From Planctomycetota bacterium (GTDB lineage Bacteria > Planctomycetota > UBA8742 > UBA2392): a DNA stretch of 64,000 bases. Of the stretch, positions 1-8,818 are shown one piece after another (the first letter of the stretch is position 1; each line of letters begins with the position of its first letter). Made by a program: the position numbers and the translations under genes. The DNA is taken from NCBI GenBank assembly GCA_016712285.1, contig JADJRK010000001.1, positions 2,170,001 to 2,234,000 of the forward strand, in the 5' to 3' direction. A model generated the notes under the pieces. It ran no database searches. It had not been told where the DNA came from and was given only the letters and a program-made list of their open reading frames with translations.

Positions 1-817
1 GGTCCGTGTCCTCAATCAGCTTGACCTCGGCACCCAGGTCACGGATCTGGCGCACCAGCATGTAGCTTTCGTCGGCGACCTGGCTGGCGCTTATGTACGC
101 CCGCCCCTCAGGTGTGCTTGACTCGACCGACGAGTTGTAAGCAAAAATGCTCAGCGAGAGCATCAGCACCACGCCGAACGCAATGACACTACTGAACCGT
201 TTGCCCAGCAGGGCCATGACGGCCTGCACCACGAAGAAACCGGCTGCGATGGCCAGCACGGGGATGGCTGCAAATTCAAACTCGGCTGCCCATAACACGC
301 CGCCGCCGCCGCCCAGCAGCAGCATGGCCAACAATGGCAGCCGCACACGCGAGCGCCCGAAGTAGCCCGCGATCCCGCCCAGCGTGATACCCAGCAGCAC
401 GGAAATGCCGACTGCCAGAAAACCAATCGTCAGGCTGATTGTGCTGCCCGCCCACAGGCGCGCCAGCACGTCACGACCCAGGTCGTCGGTGCCCAGAAAG
501 TAGACTTTGCCTTCAATGTGCCGGCTTTCGGACAGCGGCGGCAGGAACGTGTCTTTCAACTCGGTCTTGGTGTGGTCGAGTACCGCGCCGCGCTTGACCT
601 CAATGGCCAGCGTGTCGCCGGTGATCGCGGCCTTGTCCATCAACTTGATCTGGTCTTCGGTCGGGCGCTTGCCGACAAGCAACTGGCCTGAAATCGCCGC
701 GCTGGCCAGCAACACGATCATGAACAGCGACAGCACCGCCGGCTTGTTGTGAAACAGCAGGCGCAGCGAGTCCTTCAGCGGCGACGAAGGCTTGCGATCA
801 GATGTCCCGTTGCTCAT
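1..817 (-). CDS. OppC/DppC-type ABC transporter permease (partial, with insertion)
   Basis: Inner-membrane permease subunit of a peptide/nickel-type ABC importer. The start codon is at 817 and the reading frame stays open to the window edge, so only the N-terminal ~272 residues are present. After a cytoplasmic tail and first membrane helix comes the typical OppC segment GTDDLGRDVLARLWAG followed by a glycine-rich helix ending GGIAGYFG. In the family the next part is the second half of the permease core. Here instead there are at least 120 residues with about three extra hydrophobic helices and a soluble stretch beginning SSVESSTPEGRAYISASQ. It starts 9 bp after the OppB-type gene and is surely co-transcribed. 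The permease assignment is firm; the inserted part is unassigned. Confidence 0.85.
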   Translation of the reverse strand, partial: MSNGTSDRKPSSPLKDSLRLLFHNKPAVLSLFMIVLLASAAISGQLLVGKRPTEDQIKLMDKAAITGDTLAIEVKRGAVLDHTKTELKDTFLPPLSESRHIEGKVYFLGTDDLGRDVLARLWAGSTISLTIGFLAVGISVLLGITLGGIAGYFGRSRVRLPLLAMLLLGGGGGVLWAAEFEFAAIPVLAIAAGFFVVQAVMALLGKRFSSVIAFGVVLMLSLSIFAYNSSVESSTPEGRAYISASQVADESYMLVRQIRDLGAEVKLIEDTD

Positions 818-826
818 CTCAACGCC

Positions 827-1822
827 CTAAGCCAGCTTTACGCGCGGGTCAGCCACGCTGTAAAGAATGTCCGAGATCAGGATACCCACCAGCGTCAGCG
901 CGGAGCCCACGAACAGGCTGGTGATCACGATAAACAGGTCTTTGGCCAGCACCGCTTCAAACACCCAGCGCCCAAGGCCCGGCCACGCATAGATTGCCTC
1001 AAACACCACCGAGCCGCCAAAAAGACTGGGCAGCAACCCGGCCAGCATCGTGATGAACGGCAAGCTGGCGTTGCGCAGCGCGTGCCGGTAGTACACGGTG
1101 TCGCCGTCCAGGCCCTTGGCCTTTGCGGTGCGTATGTAGTCCTGCCCCATCACCTCAAGCATCTGGCCCTTCACATAGCGCGAAAGTACCGCCACGCCGC
1201 CAAGCGCAGCGATGAACGCGGGCACCGCCATGTGCCAGGTACGGTCCATGAACTCGCGGGGCCCGCCAAGCTCGACACCCAGTGTGGTCGGCGAAACGAC
1301 CGGGATGCCCAGTGTGCCGTTCACGAACTTGATGACCAGGATCGCGAGCCAGAACCCGGGAAACGAGATCAGGAAGTACGAACCGATCGTCGCAATCCGG
1401 TCGACTGGCTTGCCGCGACGCAAGGCCGTGCCGATGCCGACGGGAAAGCTGAGCGTCCAGGTAATGATCGTGGTCAGGATGACCAGCGGCAGCGTGATCA
1501 GCATCTTCTGCCACATGGTCGGCAGCACCGGTTCTTTGGTGCGCGCGCTTTTCAGGCGCCACTCGTGGCTTGAGTCGCCGGTGACGACGGCCGCCAGGTC
1601 GCTGAAGAACTGGTCGTAAAACTTGATGTACTTCTGCACGACCGGGTCGTCATAGCCCATCTGGTCGCGCTGGCGTTCAATGTCGCTGGGCTTGGCCTTT
1701 GGGTCGAGCTGTGCGGCATAGGGGTCGCCGGGTGCCAGGGCGACAATCAGGAAGCTCAACACGCTGATGATCACCAGCGTGAGGCCCATCTGGATAAGGC
1801 GGCGAACGATGTAGGAAAGCAT
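827..1822 (-). CDS. OppB/DppB-type ABC transporter permease
   Basis: 331-residue inner-membrane permease, partner of the OppC-type subunit downstream. The N-terminus (MLSYIVRRLIQMGLTLVIIS) and the APGDP motif after the first helix are typical of the OppB/DppB family. A ~70-residue periplasmic loop follows, then five further helices with the family-like SFPGFWLAILVI and KAKGLDGDTVYYRHALRNAS segments; the latter is the cytoplasmic coupling loop that contacts the ATPase. It lies 11 bp downstream of the substrate-binding protein gene and 9 bp upstream of the OppC-type gene, forming one operon. The ATPase subunits are not in the window. The substrate cannot be told from sequence. Confidence 0.93.
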   Translation of the reverse strand: MLSYIVRRLIQMGLTLVIISVLSFLIVALAPGDPYAAQLDPKAKPSDIERQRDQMGYDDPVVQKYIKFYDQFFSDLAAVVTGDSSHEWRLKSARTKEPVLPTMWQKMLITLPLVILTTIITWTLSFPVGIGTALRRGKPVDRIATIGSYFLISFPGFWLAILVIKFVNGTLGIPVVSPTTLGVELGGPREFMDRTWHMAVPAFIAALGGVAVLSRYVKGQMLEVMGQDYIRTAKAKGLDGDTVYYRHALRNASLPFITMLAGLLPSLFGGSVVFEAIYAWPGLGRWVFEAVLAKDLFIVITSLFVGSALTLVGILISDILYSVADPRVKLA

Positions 1823-1833
1823 CCGGCTCCGCT

Positions 1834-4350
1834 CTAGTCCTTGTACTGCGCGTCTGAGAACACAGGTATCTCTTCCCGGCGCACCAGTTCAGGCTCGAAG
1901 TACCGCCAGGTGGCGCGTGAGTTCTTGATGTACTCGTGGTCCAGGGGGCGGTCTTCGTAAATTGGTTTGCCGTCCTTGTCCACACCTGTTTGCTTTCTCC
2001 AGACCAGGTGGCGGTCAACAATCGTCGTCGTCAGCGGCGAATACAGAAAAATGTACGGGAAGTCCGACGCAATCTTGCTGAAGATTTCGTGGCTCAGCCG
2101 CACCTGCTCGTCGGGGTCGTACACCTTCAAAATCTTGTTCATCAGCGCGTCGGCTTCCGGGTTGCTGTATCCCACGAAGTTCAACCCGTTGGGCGGCGTG
2201 CTTGGCGTCTCCCAGAGCTGGCGGCTGTCAAAGTCCAGGCCGCCGCTCCAGCCCAGCACACACACATCAAAGTTCATCGCCATCACGAAGCGCTGGATGA
2301 AGTCATTCCACTCGTACTGCTTGTAGTCCACCTCGACGCCGAGCTGTTCCCAGCGTTCCTTGGCCAGCACCGCCGACTTCTGGCGCGGACCGGGTGAAGT
2401 CGAGTTGATAAATTGCAGCCGAAGCGCCTTGCCATCCTTGAACAGCTTGCCGCCCTGCTCACGGAACCCGGCCTCCAGCAACAGCGCCTTGGCCTCTTCC
2501 ATGTCAAACGGAACGTACTGCAATTTTTCGGTGGTGCCCTTCTTGGGGCCGGACCGCCAGGTGTGCTCAAACCGGTGCTCGTTGTTGTACCACGGCAGCA
2601 CCGGGTAGGCCGGGCCGTTGATGCGCGTGCCCTGGTCAAAGCACACATACTTGATGATCTCTTCCACGTTGATGGCCATCGACAGCGCAAGCCGCACGCG
2701 TTTGTCTTTCAAAAGTTCGCGCGTGTTGTTGAAGCCGAAATACTCGTAGGTGGTGGGCTGGCGCTTGATCACGTAGTAGCGGTCGGTCATCTCTTCATAG
2801 CGCTGCACCTGGTAGTCTTTGGCGCTGTACAGGTCCATGCCGCCGCCCATGAACACGACCTCAGACGTTTCGCTGCCGAGCGCCGGGTCGAACACGAACC
2901 AGTCCACAAACTCGTACTCGGCCTGGCGGTTCCAGTAAAACTCGTTGCGGCGCAGGCGCACGCGCAGATTGTTCTGCCAGTACGGCTTGCTGGCCTTGTT
3001 CATCGGGTCAAGAATCATCGACCCAAGGTACGACGGCGACAATGCGAATTCGCGATCACGGGAGCGCAGCGCGCGCATCGGGTTGTACTTGGCGCGGTCG
3101 ATGCCCAGGTCGTCTGGGCCCACGTTCTTTCGCACCGCTTCTTCTGTCCACGCCACAAGGTTCCAGCGGTGGAACGGCAGCAGGTTCCCCGTCAGGTCCG
3201 ACAATGCCGGCGAATACAGCTCGTCGTAGACCACCTGCAGCCGGTGCGGGTCCTGCGGGAACGTTCGGATCTCGACGATGCTGGTGTAGCTGCTGCGCCG
3301 CGGGCTGCCGAAGTCGGCGTTCTTGATGTGGTCGTACGTCAGCTTGACGTCCCGCGAACCGAACTCAGGCCCGCGCCCCCACCATGGCCCGTCTTTCTCG
3401 TCGCCAAAGCGATACTCATAGTTCTCGGCTTCGACCTTGGCGTCCTTGGCAGGCTTGAGGCGCTCACGAATCACGCTGATCGCCTCATCGCGGCTGTCGG
3501 CCACGATGATCCCCGCCTCGGTGCCATCGACCTTAGTGATCCACACATTCGCCGGGTCATCGAAGAACGGGCCATCGGTCCAGTACACGCCTTTGTGCAA
3601 CGCGCAATCGACCACCGGGTTGTGCTGGATGTGCGCGATGCCCGCCTGGCTGAGCAGGTCGCCGAACTCGCGCTTGAAGTCGTCAAACTCCTGGTCCTTC
3701 TTCTTGTCTGCCGGCATCGCGTCCCACGCAGTCTGCGCAGCCGCAGTCAACTCGGGAAACAGCTCGCTGCCGATGCGCTTTTCCAGTTGCGGTTCAAACT
3801 CGGGCTGCACGGCACTGACAATCTTGCCCTTCACGGGCGGGGCCGAAAAGCTGACTTTGAGCGTGGGTACCTTGGGGCGACTCTCGATGAACGCCAACAC
3901 GTCCTTGAGCAACCCCGCGGCCTCGATCTGCTTCTTGAGCTCATCACTGACCTTGGGTTCCAGCTCAGGCCCCTTGGCCACAGTGTCAACGCGGGCGCCG
4001 TACTCAGCGCGGATCGCTTGTTCGTAAGCCTCTGGCGTCATGTGGCGCGGCACCACCGTGGTCAGCTCGTGGCGGACAACGACGGTATCGGCAAGCCACG
4101 GTTCAACCTCATACATGCGGTTGTAGCGCAGCACGCCTTCGAAAAAGTAGTCACTGATCGTGGTGTCCGTGGTCTTGGTGCTGGTCCACGGATTCATGTC
4201 CTCGGGGTTGCCGCCCATGTACAGGATGATGCGGTTCTGGCGGCTGTCGTTGTCGGCAATGCTGGCCGAGCCCGGCACCCAGAACACGCTTTGGGCAAGA
4301 AACACGAACAGCAGGATGGGCACGACAACCAGCGAGCGTTTGATCCACAT
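1834..4350 (-). CDS. ABC transporter substrate-binding protein, family 5 (peptide type)
   Basis: 838-residue extracellular solute-binding protein of the OppA/DppA (SBP_bac_5) type. An N-terminal hydrophobic segment (residues ~6-28) acts as signal peptide or anchor. The family opening GGNPEDMNPWTSTKTTDTTISD is clear near residue 46, and the later segment KDKRVRLALSMAINVEEI followed by the FINSTSPGPRQKSAVLAKERWEQLGV-like region is characteristic of lobe II. It is some 250 residues longer than typical members: about 200 residues rich in Lys/Glu lie between the N-terminal strand and the main fold (around residues 110-310). First gene of the operon with the two permeases, divergent from rbfA with 124 bp between them. 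Confidence 0.9.
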   Translation of the reverse strand: MWIKRSLVVVPILLFVFLAQSVFWVPGSASIADNDSRQNRIILYMGGNPEDMNPWTSTKTTDTTISDYFFEGVLRYNRMYEVEPWLADTVVVRHELTTVVPRHMTPEAYEQAIRAEYGARVDTVAKGPELEPKVSDELKKQIEAAGLLKDVLAFIESRPKVPTLKVSFSAPPVKGKIVSAVQPEFEPQLEKRIGSELFPELTAAAQTAWDAMPADKKKDQEFDDFKREFGDLLSQAGIAHIQHNPVVDCALHKGVYWTDGPFFDDPANVWITKVDGTEAGIIVADSRDEAISVIRERLKPAKDAKVEAENYEYRFGDEKDGPWWGRGPEFGSRDVKLTYDHIKNADFGSPRRSSYTSIVEIRTFPQDPHRLQVVYDELYSPALSDLTGNLLPFHRWNLVAWTEEAVRKNVGPDDLGIDRAKYNPMRALRSRDREFALSPSYLGSMILDPMNKASKPYWQNNLRVRLRRNEFYWNRQAEYEFVDWFVFDPALGSETSEVVFMGGGMDLYSAKDYQVQRYEEMTDRYYVIKRQPTTYEYFGFNNTRELLKDKRVRLALSMAINVEEIIKYVCFDQGTRINGPAYPVLPWYNNEHRFEHTWRSGPKKGTTEKLQYVPFDMEEAKALLLEAGFREQGGKLFKDGKALRLQFINSTSPGPRQKSAVLAKERWEQLGVEVDYKQYEWNDFIQRFVMAMNFDVCVLGWSGGLDFDSRQLWETPSTPPNGLNFVGYSNPEADALMNKILKVYDPDEQVRLSHEIFSKIASDFPYIFLYSPLTTTIVDRHLVWRKQTGVDKDGKPIYEDRPLDHEYIKNSRATWRYFEPELVRREEIPVFSDAQYKD

Positions 4351-4474
4351 GGCGCTACCTCAGTTTCAAGCCGTTGTCTGAACTGCCACTGGCGGGTTGG
4401 CTGGGGGTTTGTTTGCTTACGCCCCGGCTTCAACCTGGCCGCTATTTTTCCGGCGGCTTACCTTACAGGCACCC

Positions 4475-4846
4475 ATGGCTGACCCAAGACGTATTCAACG
4501 AATTCAGAGCCGCATAAGGCAAGACATTGCCGAGCTGTTCCTGCGTGAACTTAAGGACCCGCGCGTCAAAGGCCTGATTTCCGTTACCCGCGTTGAAGTC
4601 AGCAAAGACCTTACCAACGCCCGCGTGTTCTGGTCTATCCTTGGCAGCAAATCCGAGCGCCGCACCGCCCAGCGCTTCATTGAGGGCGCATCGGGCTACA
4701 TCCAGAAAAAGGTCGCCGAGGGCCTGCAAATCCACACCGCCCCGCATCTTGATTTCCGGTATGATGATTCGATTGAAAAGGGTGCCGACGTCTCTAAGCT
4801 CATTGACGAAGCCCTGCAAGCCGATCAACGAGACGGCGACGAGTAA
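4475..4846 (+). CDS. rbfA: Ribosome-binding factor A
   Basis: 123-residue small-subunit maturation factor that binds the 16S rRNA 5' region during late 30S assembly, notably in the cold. The KH-like fold is recognisable from the opening RIQRIQSRIRQDIAELFLRE, then DPRVKGLISVTRVEVSKDLTNARVF and the C-terminal HTAPHLDFRYDDSIEKG, which are hallmark RbfA segments. ATG at 4475 is preferred over in-frame upstream codons because family homology starts there; a weak AGG lies 6-8 bases upstream. The fur-like gene follows 11 bp later on the same strand. Confident call. Confidence 0.95.
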   Translation: MADPRRIQRIQSRIRQDIAELFLRELKDPRVKGLISVTRVEVSKDLTNARVFWSILGSKSERRTAQRFIEGASGYIQKKVAEGLQIHTAPHLDFRYDDSIEKGADVSKLIDEALQADQRDGDE

Positions 4847-4857
4847 CAGGACTAACC

Positions 4858-5343
4858 ATGGCGCGGTCAAGCATTCGATCAGCCCCCTCAGGCGGCGCAG
4901 GCGCGCTGCTGGAGAAGCTTGAACGCTACCTTCAACGCAAGTCACAAAAGCTGACGTCCCAGCGCCGCTCGCTGGTGCAGAAAATCGTCGAGATGGCCAA
5001 GACGCACTTCACCGCCGACGACCTGGTCGCCGAGTTCTTCGACGCCCGGCCCCGCGTCAGCAAAGCCACCATCTACCGCTCGCTCAGCGTCATGGTCGAG
5101 GCGGGCATCCTTGAGGAACACCAGTTCGGCAACAGCTACAAGGTCTACGAGTTGTCCGAGGGCCGGCCCCACCACGACCACTTGATCTGCACCCACTGCG
5201 GCAAAATCCTCGAGTTCTTCAACGCCGAAATGGAAGAGCTTCAGGAAAAGGTCGCCAAGAAGCACGGCTTTCACGCCACCCACCACAGCCAGAAAATCTT
5301 CGGCGTCTGCCAGCAGTGCTGGGCCCTGGGCGTGCGCGCTTAG
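4858..5343 (+). CDS. fur: Fur-family ferric uptake/metal-responsive regulator
   Basis: 161-residue metal-dependent DNA-binding repressor. The winged-helix domain carries LTSQRRSLVQKIVEMAKTHFTADDL and RVSKATIYRSLSVMVEAGIL, followed by the dimerisation domain with the metal-site segment GRPHHDHLICTHCGKILEF and a second CQQC pair near the C-terminus, so both structural-zinc CxxC pairs are intact. An extra ~20 residues precede the canonical start. Whether it senses iron, zinc or peroxide cannot be decided by eye. It directly follows rbfA (11 bp) and could be co-transcribed with it. Confidence 0.93.
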   Translation: MARSSIRSAPSGGAGALLEKLERYLQRKSQKLTSQRRSLVQKIVEMAKTHFTADDLVAEFFDARPRVSKATIYRSLSVMVEAGILEEHQFGNSYKVYELSEGRPHHDHLICTHCGKILEFFNAEMEELQEKVAKKHGFHATHHSQKIFGVCQQCWALGVRA

Positions 5344-5683
5344 CCCGAATTGCATCGTCCGCAATGTCCAATGCGTGCTGGGAAGAACCACCGTGAAACT
5401 GCACTTAATGCTGGGGGGAAGACTCACCGACAGGATCCCAAACCCGCCGAGAACCTGTTTTGGAACCACGGGTGAACACGGGTAAACACACGTGTGTAGA
5501 GTCGCGTCAACGGTGTGCACCCGTGTTCACGCGTGGTTTCATTGCCATTGCCGTTTGTTTCACCAGCGTTGCTTTTCATGGGTCATTGGAGTTTGGTCAT
5601 TTGCTGTTCGCGTGACTCGCGTTGCTCAATGACCGTTCCAACCGCATTGACCGCCACGGTCCAATCTTCGATTATCGTCCGCT
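5344..5683. other. Intergenic region without a gene, holding an inverted repeat
   Basis: 340 bp between the Fur-family gene and the Rieske gene. No convincing reading frame. Its main structure is the long inverted repeat at 5463-5540, described separately. The Rieske promoter must lie in the last 140 bp, but no convincing -35/-10 pair was seen. Confidence 0.5.
5463..5540. repeat. Long imperfect inverted repeat
   Basis: The arm at 5463-5483 contains accacgggtgaacacgggt and the arm at 5519-5540 contains acccgtgttcacgcgtggt, its reverse complement apart from one base. The 35-base spacer contains a smaller cacacgtgtg palindrome. The unit itself iterates the word GGGTGAACAC. It resembles multi-copy intergenic repeats of environmental high-GC genomes; only one copy lies in this window. 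Confidence 0.7.
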
Positions 5684-6238
5684 ATGGGCGATCCTGCAGA
5701 TGCGAACGACCGGCGCGAATTTCTGCGCGTGTGTGTGATCGGCGGGGCTGCGCTGCTTGGCGCGGGCGCCGGCGCCTGGGCCGTGGTCAATCCCGCCAAC
5801 GCCGCCGCCTCAGAGGGCACAGCTGAAACCTTGCCGCTGGTGCCGATGCTGCGCCTGTCCGCACTTGAGAAGAACAAGCCGCTGGCCCTTGAGGTCACGG
5901 TGGCCCGCCGCCAGGGCTGGCGCATGCAGACGCGCCGCCAGCACGTCTTCATCGTGCGCACCGGCGACGGCGCCACCGACAAAGACTTCCTCGCCCTCAG
6001 CCCCGTCTGCCCGCACAAGGGTTGCAGCGTGCAGGCCAACGAAAAGGACCAGCGCTTCGTGTGCCCGTGCCACGACGCGCAGTTCGGCTTTGACGGCGAC
6101 CTGAAAGAAGGCCCCGCCCAGCGCGGCCTTGACCCGCTGACGCTAACCGTGCGCGAACACGAGGGCGCCAACTGGCTGTTTGTTACATGGCAGGACTTCG
6201 AGCTCGACACCAGTGAACGCACACCGAGGCAGGCATGA
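5684..6238 (+). CDS. Rieske 2Fe-2S protein of a quinol oxidase complex (low-potential type)
   Basis: 184-residue iron-sulfur subunit that takes the first electron from quinol in a Rieske/cytochrome b complex. A twin-arginine signal/anchor (RREFLR then a hydrophobic Ala/Gly helix) is at the N-terminus. Cluster box I is C109-P-H111-K-G-C114 and box II is C127-P-C129-H130, so both Cys and both His ligands and the C114-C129 disulfide pair are present. Box II continues DAQF where high-potential Rieske proteins have GSxY: the Ser and Tyr that hydrogen-bond to the cluster are Ala and Phe, which predicts a low redox potential. The stop codon overlaps the start of the cytochrome b gene (ATGA), so the two are translationally coupled. 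Confidence 0.93.
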   Translation: MGDPADANDRREFLRVCVIGGAALLGAGAGAWAVVNPANAAASEGTAETLPLVPMLRLSALEKNKPLALEVTVARRQGWRMQTRRQHVFIVRTGDGATDKDFLALSPVCPHKGCSVQANEKDQRFVCPCHDAQFGFDGDLKEGPAQRGLDPLTLTVREHEGANWLFVTWQDFELDTSERTPRQA

Positions 6239-8073
6239 GCAGCCCGGACAGCACAGCCTCGGCTTCCTCGTCGCAGATCGAAAGCGAACTGCTGGCCGAA
6301 GTGCAGAAAGAAATGGTGCGCCGCGGCACCACGCTGATTCCGAAAACGCCCGACCGCGCCGACGACCTGCCCGCCGCCCTGTGCGCCACCGCCATCCTGG
6401 CGACGCTGGCGATCCTGGCCGGCACCGGCGTGATGATGGCGCTCGTCTACGCACCCACCGCCGACGACGCCTACGCCAGCGTGGCCTGGATGCAGATGAG
6501 CAGCCTCGGCGGCCTGGCCCGCGCCATGCACTGGCACGCCAGCAACCTGCTGATCCTGCTTTCGGCCGCCTATCTGGCCTACCTGCTGTGGCGCGGCATG
6601 TTCCGCAAGCCCGAACACGGCCGCTGGTGGCGCGCCGGCATGATGCTCGCGCTGGCCGCCGCCGCCGGCTTTACGGGCCAGCTTCTTCCTTATGACCAGA
6701 ACGCGCTGCACGGCACGGCGATTCGCATCAGCTACATTCAATCACTGCCCGGCGGCGACGTGCTGGCCGGCTGGATGACCGGCACGCCCGAAATCGGCAC
6801 GGCGACCGTAACGCGCTTCTTTGGCCTGCACGTGCTGGTAATCCCGGCGTTGCTGATCCTGGTGCTGCGGCGCTTCTGGAAAGATTCGCGCAGCGAAAAA
6901 CTCTTCAGCGCGCAGCTTGCCGTGCCCGTCGTCGTGCTGCTGCTGCTTGGCGCAGCCGGCTTTCTGGTCAGGGCGCCGCTGGGCCTTGGCGGCACACTCA
7001 GCGAACCCTACCCCGACGCGCGCCCCGAGTGGTGGGCGCTGCCGCTGTACGAGCTGCTGAAAATCCTGCCCGCGGGCGTACTGCACATGCTGACGCTTGC
7101 CTTGCCGCCGCTGCTGGGCGCCGCCGTCGTGATCGCGCTGCCGCTGGTCGAGAAAGTCTCGCTCAAGCCGCCGCGCCTGCTGAAGCCGCTCCGCATCAGC
7201 CTGATTGTCGGCGTCGTGGCGTTTCTCGGCTTGTCGATCGTGCCCCTGGTCGAGGACAGCTCAGACAGTGCCGGCTGGTTTCGCAAACAATCGCTGGCCG
7301 ACCTGATGCCGGCCATGGGCACGCGCAACACCGCGCTGGGCAACACGCGCGATCCGCTGCCCTGGGACACCTACAAGCACGCCCAGGACCTCAAGCTGCT
7401 GCACGAGCGCATTCGCGGCGTGTACCCGGACGACCTTGACGCCCCCGGCCGCGCGCAATGGGACGAATGGGCCGACCAGGGCGCCGCTTTTGCGCTGGAG
7501 CTGCAACTTGCCAACGACGACACCGGCCAGCGCGAAGCCCGGCTGGGCCTGCGCAAAACCTGTCAGAAGTGCCACGACGCGCACGACAAGGGCGACATTC
7601 GCCTTGACCCGGAAGGCACAGTGGCCGCCGCAACCAAAGAGCCCGTCGCGCCAAAAAGCTACTTCTTTGACCAGGCGCTGCTCGAAAGCACCAAGCCCAA
7701 CATGACGGCGACGACCACCAAGCGCATAATGGACCAGGGTAAGTTCCGGCTTGGCGATATCCTGGCGCAAGCGGGCATCACCAGCGGCGAAAAGAAGCGC
7801 AGCGCCGAGCAGGCGCTGGTGGACCTCCGTGCGGTGACAGCGGCGATCGGCAAGCTGTACGAGAAGAACAACGCGGTGTTTCTAGACGAACAGAAGTGGA
7901 ACAACTGGGTCAAAGAGCTCGCGACTGCCGTGGAAGAGTTAGCGCAGGCCAGCAACCCCGAGGACGTGGGCAAGAAGATGGCAGCCGTAGGCAAAGCCTG
8001 CGAAACCTGCCACGAAGGCGCGGACGAACCCGACGAGCCCATAGAATGGGCCTACTCCAGCCTGCTGAAGTAG
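6235..8073 (+). CDS. Cytochrome b (b6-like) fused to a C-terminal domain with two CxxCH haem-c motifs
   Basis: 612-residue quinol-oxidising membrane subunit. Residues ~45-370 follow cytochrome b6/subunit IV: helix A GTGVMMALVYAPTADDAYAS, helix B with H99, helix C FTGQLLPYDQ, helix D TRFFGLH199, and a Qo motif P264-E-W-W (normally PEWY). H99 and H199 match the low-potential haem ligands. The positions of the high-potential pair hold Tyr113 and Arg213/Phe214, so that haem probably cannot bind. After the last helix (~residue 345) comes a soluble domain with haem-c motifs C443QKCH and C589ETCH, the second near the C-terminus as in class II c-type cytochromes. The fusion would pass electrons from the Rieske centre within one chain. 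Confidence 0.9.
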   Translation: MSSPDSTASASSSQIESELLAEVQKEMVRRGTTLIPKTPDRADDLPAALCATAILATLAILAGTGVMMALVYAPTADDAYASVAWMQMSSLGGLARAMHWHASNLLILLSAAYLAYLLWRGMFRKPEHGRWWRAGMMLALAAAAGFTGQLLPYDQNALHGTAIRISYIQSLPGGDVLAGWMTGTPEIGTATVTRFFGLHVLVIPALLILVLRRFWKDSRSEKLFSAQLAVPVVVLLLLGAAGFLVRAPLGLGGTLSEPYPDARPEWWALPLYELLKILPAGVLHMLTLALPPLLGAAVVIALPLVEKVSLKPPRLLKPLRISLIVGVVAFLGLSIVPLVEDSSDSAGWFRKQSLADLMPAMGTRNTALGNTRDPLPWDTYKHAQDLKLLHERIRGVYPDDLDAPGRAQWDEWADQGAAFALELQLANDDTGQREARLGLRKTCQKCHDAHDKGDIRLDPEGTVAAATKEPVAPKSYFFDQALLESTKPNMTATTTKRIMDQGKFRLGDILAQAGITSGEKKRSAEQALVDLRAVTAAIGKLYEKNNAVFLDEQKWNNWVKELATAVEELAQASNPEDVGKKMAAVGKACETCHEGADEPDEPIEWAYSSLLK

Positions 8074-8097
8074 CGGCATCAGACGGCCTTAGAACTT

Positions 8098-8199
8098 AGT
8101 GGCATGGCCTTCCAGGCCATGTAGTTCCAACGGCTTCCAGCCGTTGAGGACGGGCGCAGAGGCCCGTCCAAACGACATCGGCTGGAAGCGGATGCCACT
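8098..8199 (+). repeat. Multi-hairpin REP element, left copy
   Basis: The outer stem agtggcat / atgccact closes four inner hairpins: GGCC-TTCC-AGGCC type (8105-8118), CAACGGCTTCCAGCCGTTG (8128-8146), GGACGGGC/GCCCGTCC (8148-8169) and ATCGGC/GCGGAT (8178-8193, one mismatch). GTGG and GTAG precede the first two hairpins. The fold is cloverleaf-like and several loops contain TTCC. Confidence 0.85.
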
Positions 8200-8216
8200 A
8201 CGACTACACTCGTTGC

Positions 8217-8807
8217 ATGGCGGATCCCATCGACAAACGCATGGGCGCGAACCTGCCGCACTGGACGGCCGAGGGCGCGACCTACTCGGTAACTTTCAGG
8301 CTTGCCGACTCGATCCCGGCAAGTGCCGTGGAGCGCCTGCAGGCAGAACTTGCCGACCTGAAAGCCAGAATCGAACGGGGCGGCGAGGTTGTGTTATCCG
8401 AGCAGATCAAACTCGCCCGCTTGCAGTCAGAGGCGGTCGATGACTTGCTCAACAGCGGCCAGGGCGAATGCCTGATGAACCAGCCGGCGATTGCGGCCAT
8501 CGTCGCCGGCGCGCTGAAGCACTTTGATGGTCAGCGCTATCGTCTGATCGCGTGGTGCGTCATGCCGAATCACGTGCATGTTGTGTTCGCACCGATGGGC
8601 GTACACGGGTTGTCAGAAATACTTCATACCTGGAAGTCATTCACGGCGAATCAGATCAACAAGCAGTTGGGCCGATCCGGAACGGTCTGGCAATCCGAAT
8701 CATATGACCACCTGATTCGAGACCGCGCCGACCTGATGCACCACGTGTTTTATGCAAGAGAGAACCAGGTCAAGGCGGGGCTAAACAACTGGCCCTGGAC
8801 GGGATAG
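8217..8807 (+). CDS. REP-associated tyrosine transposase (RAYT, TnpA_REP / IS200-like HUH)
   Basis: 196-residue single-strand nuclease of the Y1 HUH family that cuts and joins at REP hairpins. The HUH motif is PNH119-V-H121-VVF and the catalytic tyrosine is Y163 in WQSESYDHLIRD, followed by the conserved C-terminal RENQVKAGL. A family-typical N-terminal segment (PHWTAEGATYSVTFRLADS) is intact. There is a ~40-residue helical insertion (residues ~40-85) between the first strand and the HUH core, as in many RAYTs. It is flanked on both sides by REP repeats, its presumed substrates. No accessory transposase gene is present, as expected for a domesticated RAYT. Confidence 0.93.
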   Translation: MADPIDKRMGANLPHWTAEGATYSVTFRLADSIPASAVERLQAELADLKARIERGGEVVLSEQIKLARLQSEAVDDLLNSGQGECLMNQPAIAAIVAGALKHFDGQRYRLIAWCVMPNHVHVVFAPMGVHGLSEILHTWKSFTANQINKQLGRSGTVWQSESYDHLIRDRADLMHHVFYARENQVKAGLNNWPWTG

Positions 8808-8818
8808 GTTCAAGAATC

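Noticed and set aside
2413..4482. A 689-codon open frame antisense to the substrate-binding protein gene
   Set aside because: High-GC codon bias keeps frames opposite true genes open; the sequence is low-complexity (Val/Leu/Arg/His) with no domain, and the minus-strand gene is unmistakable.
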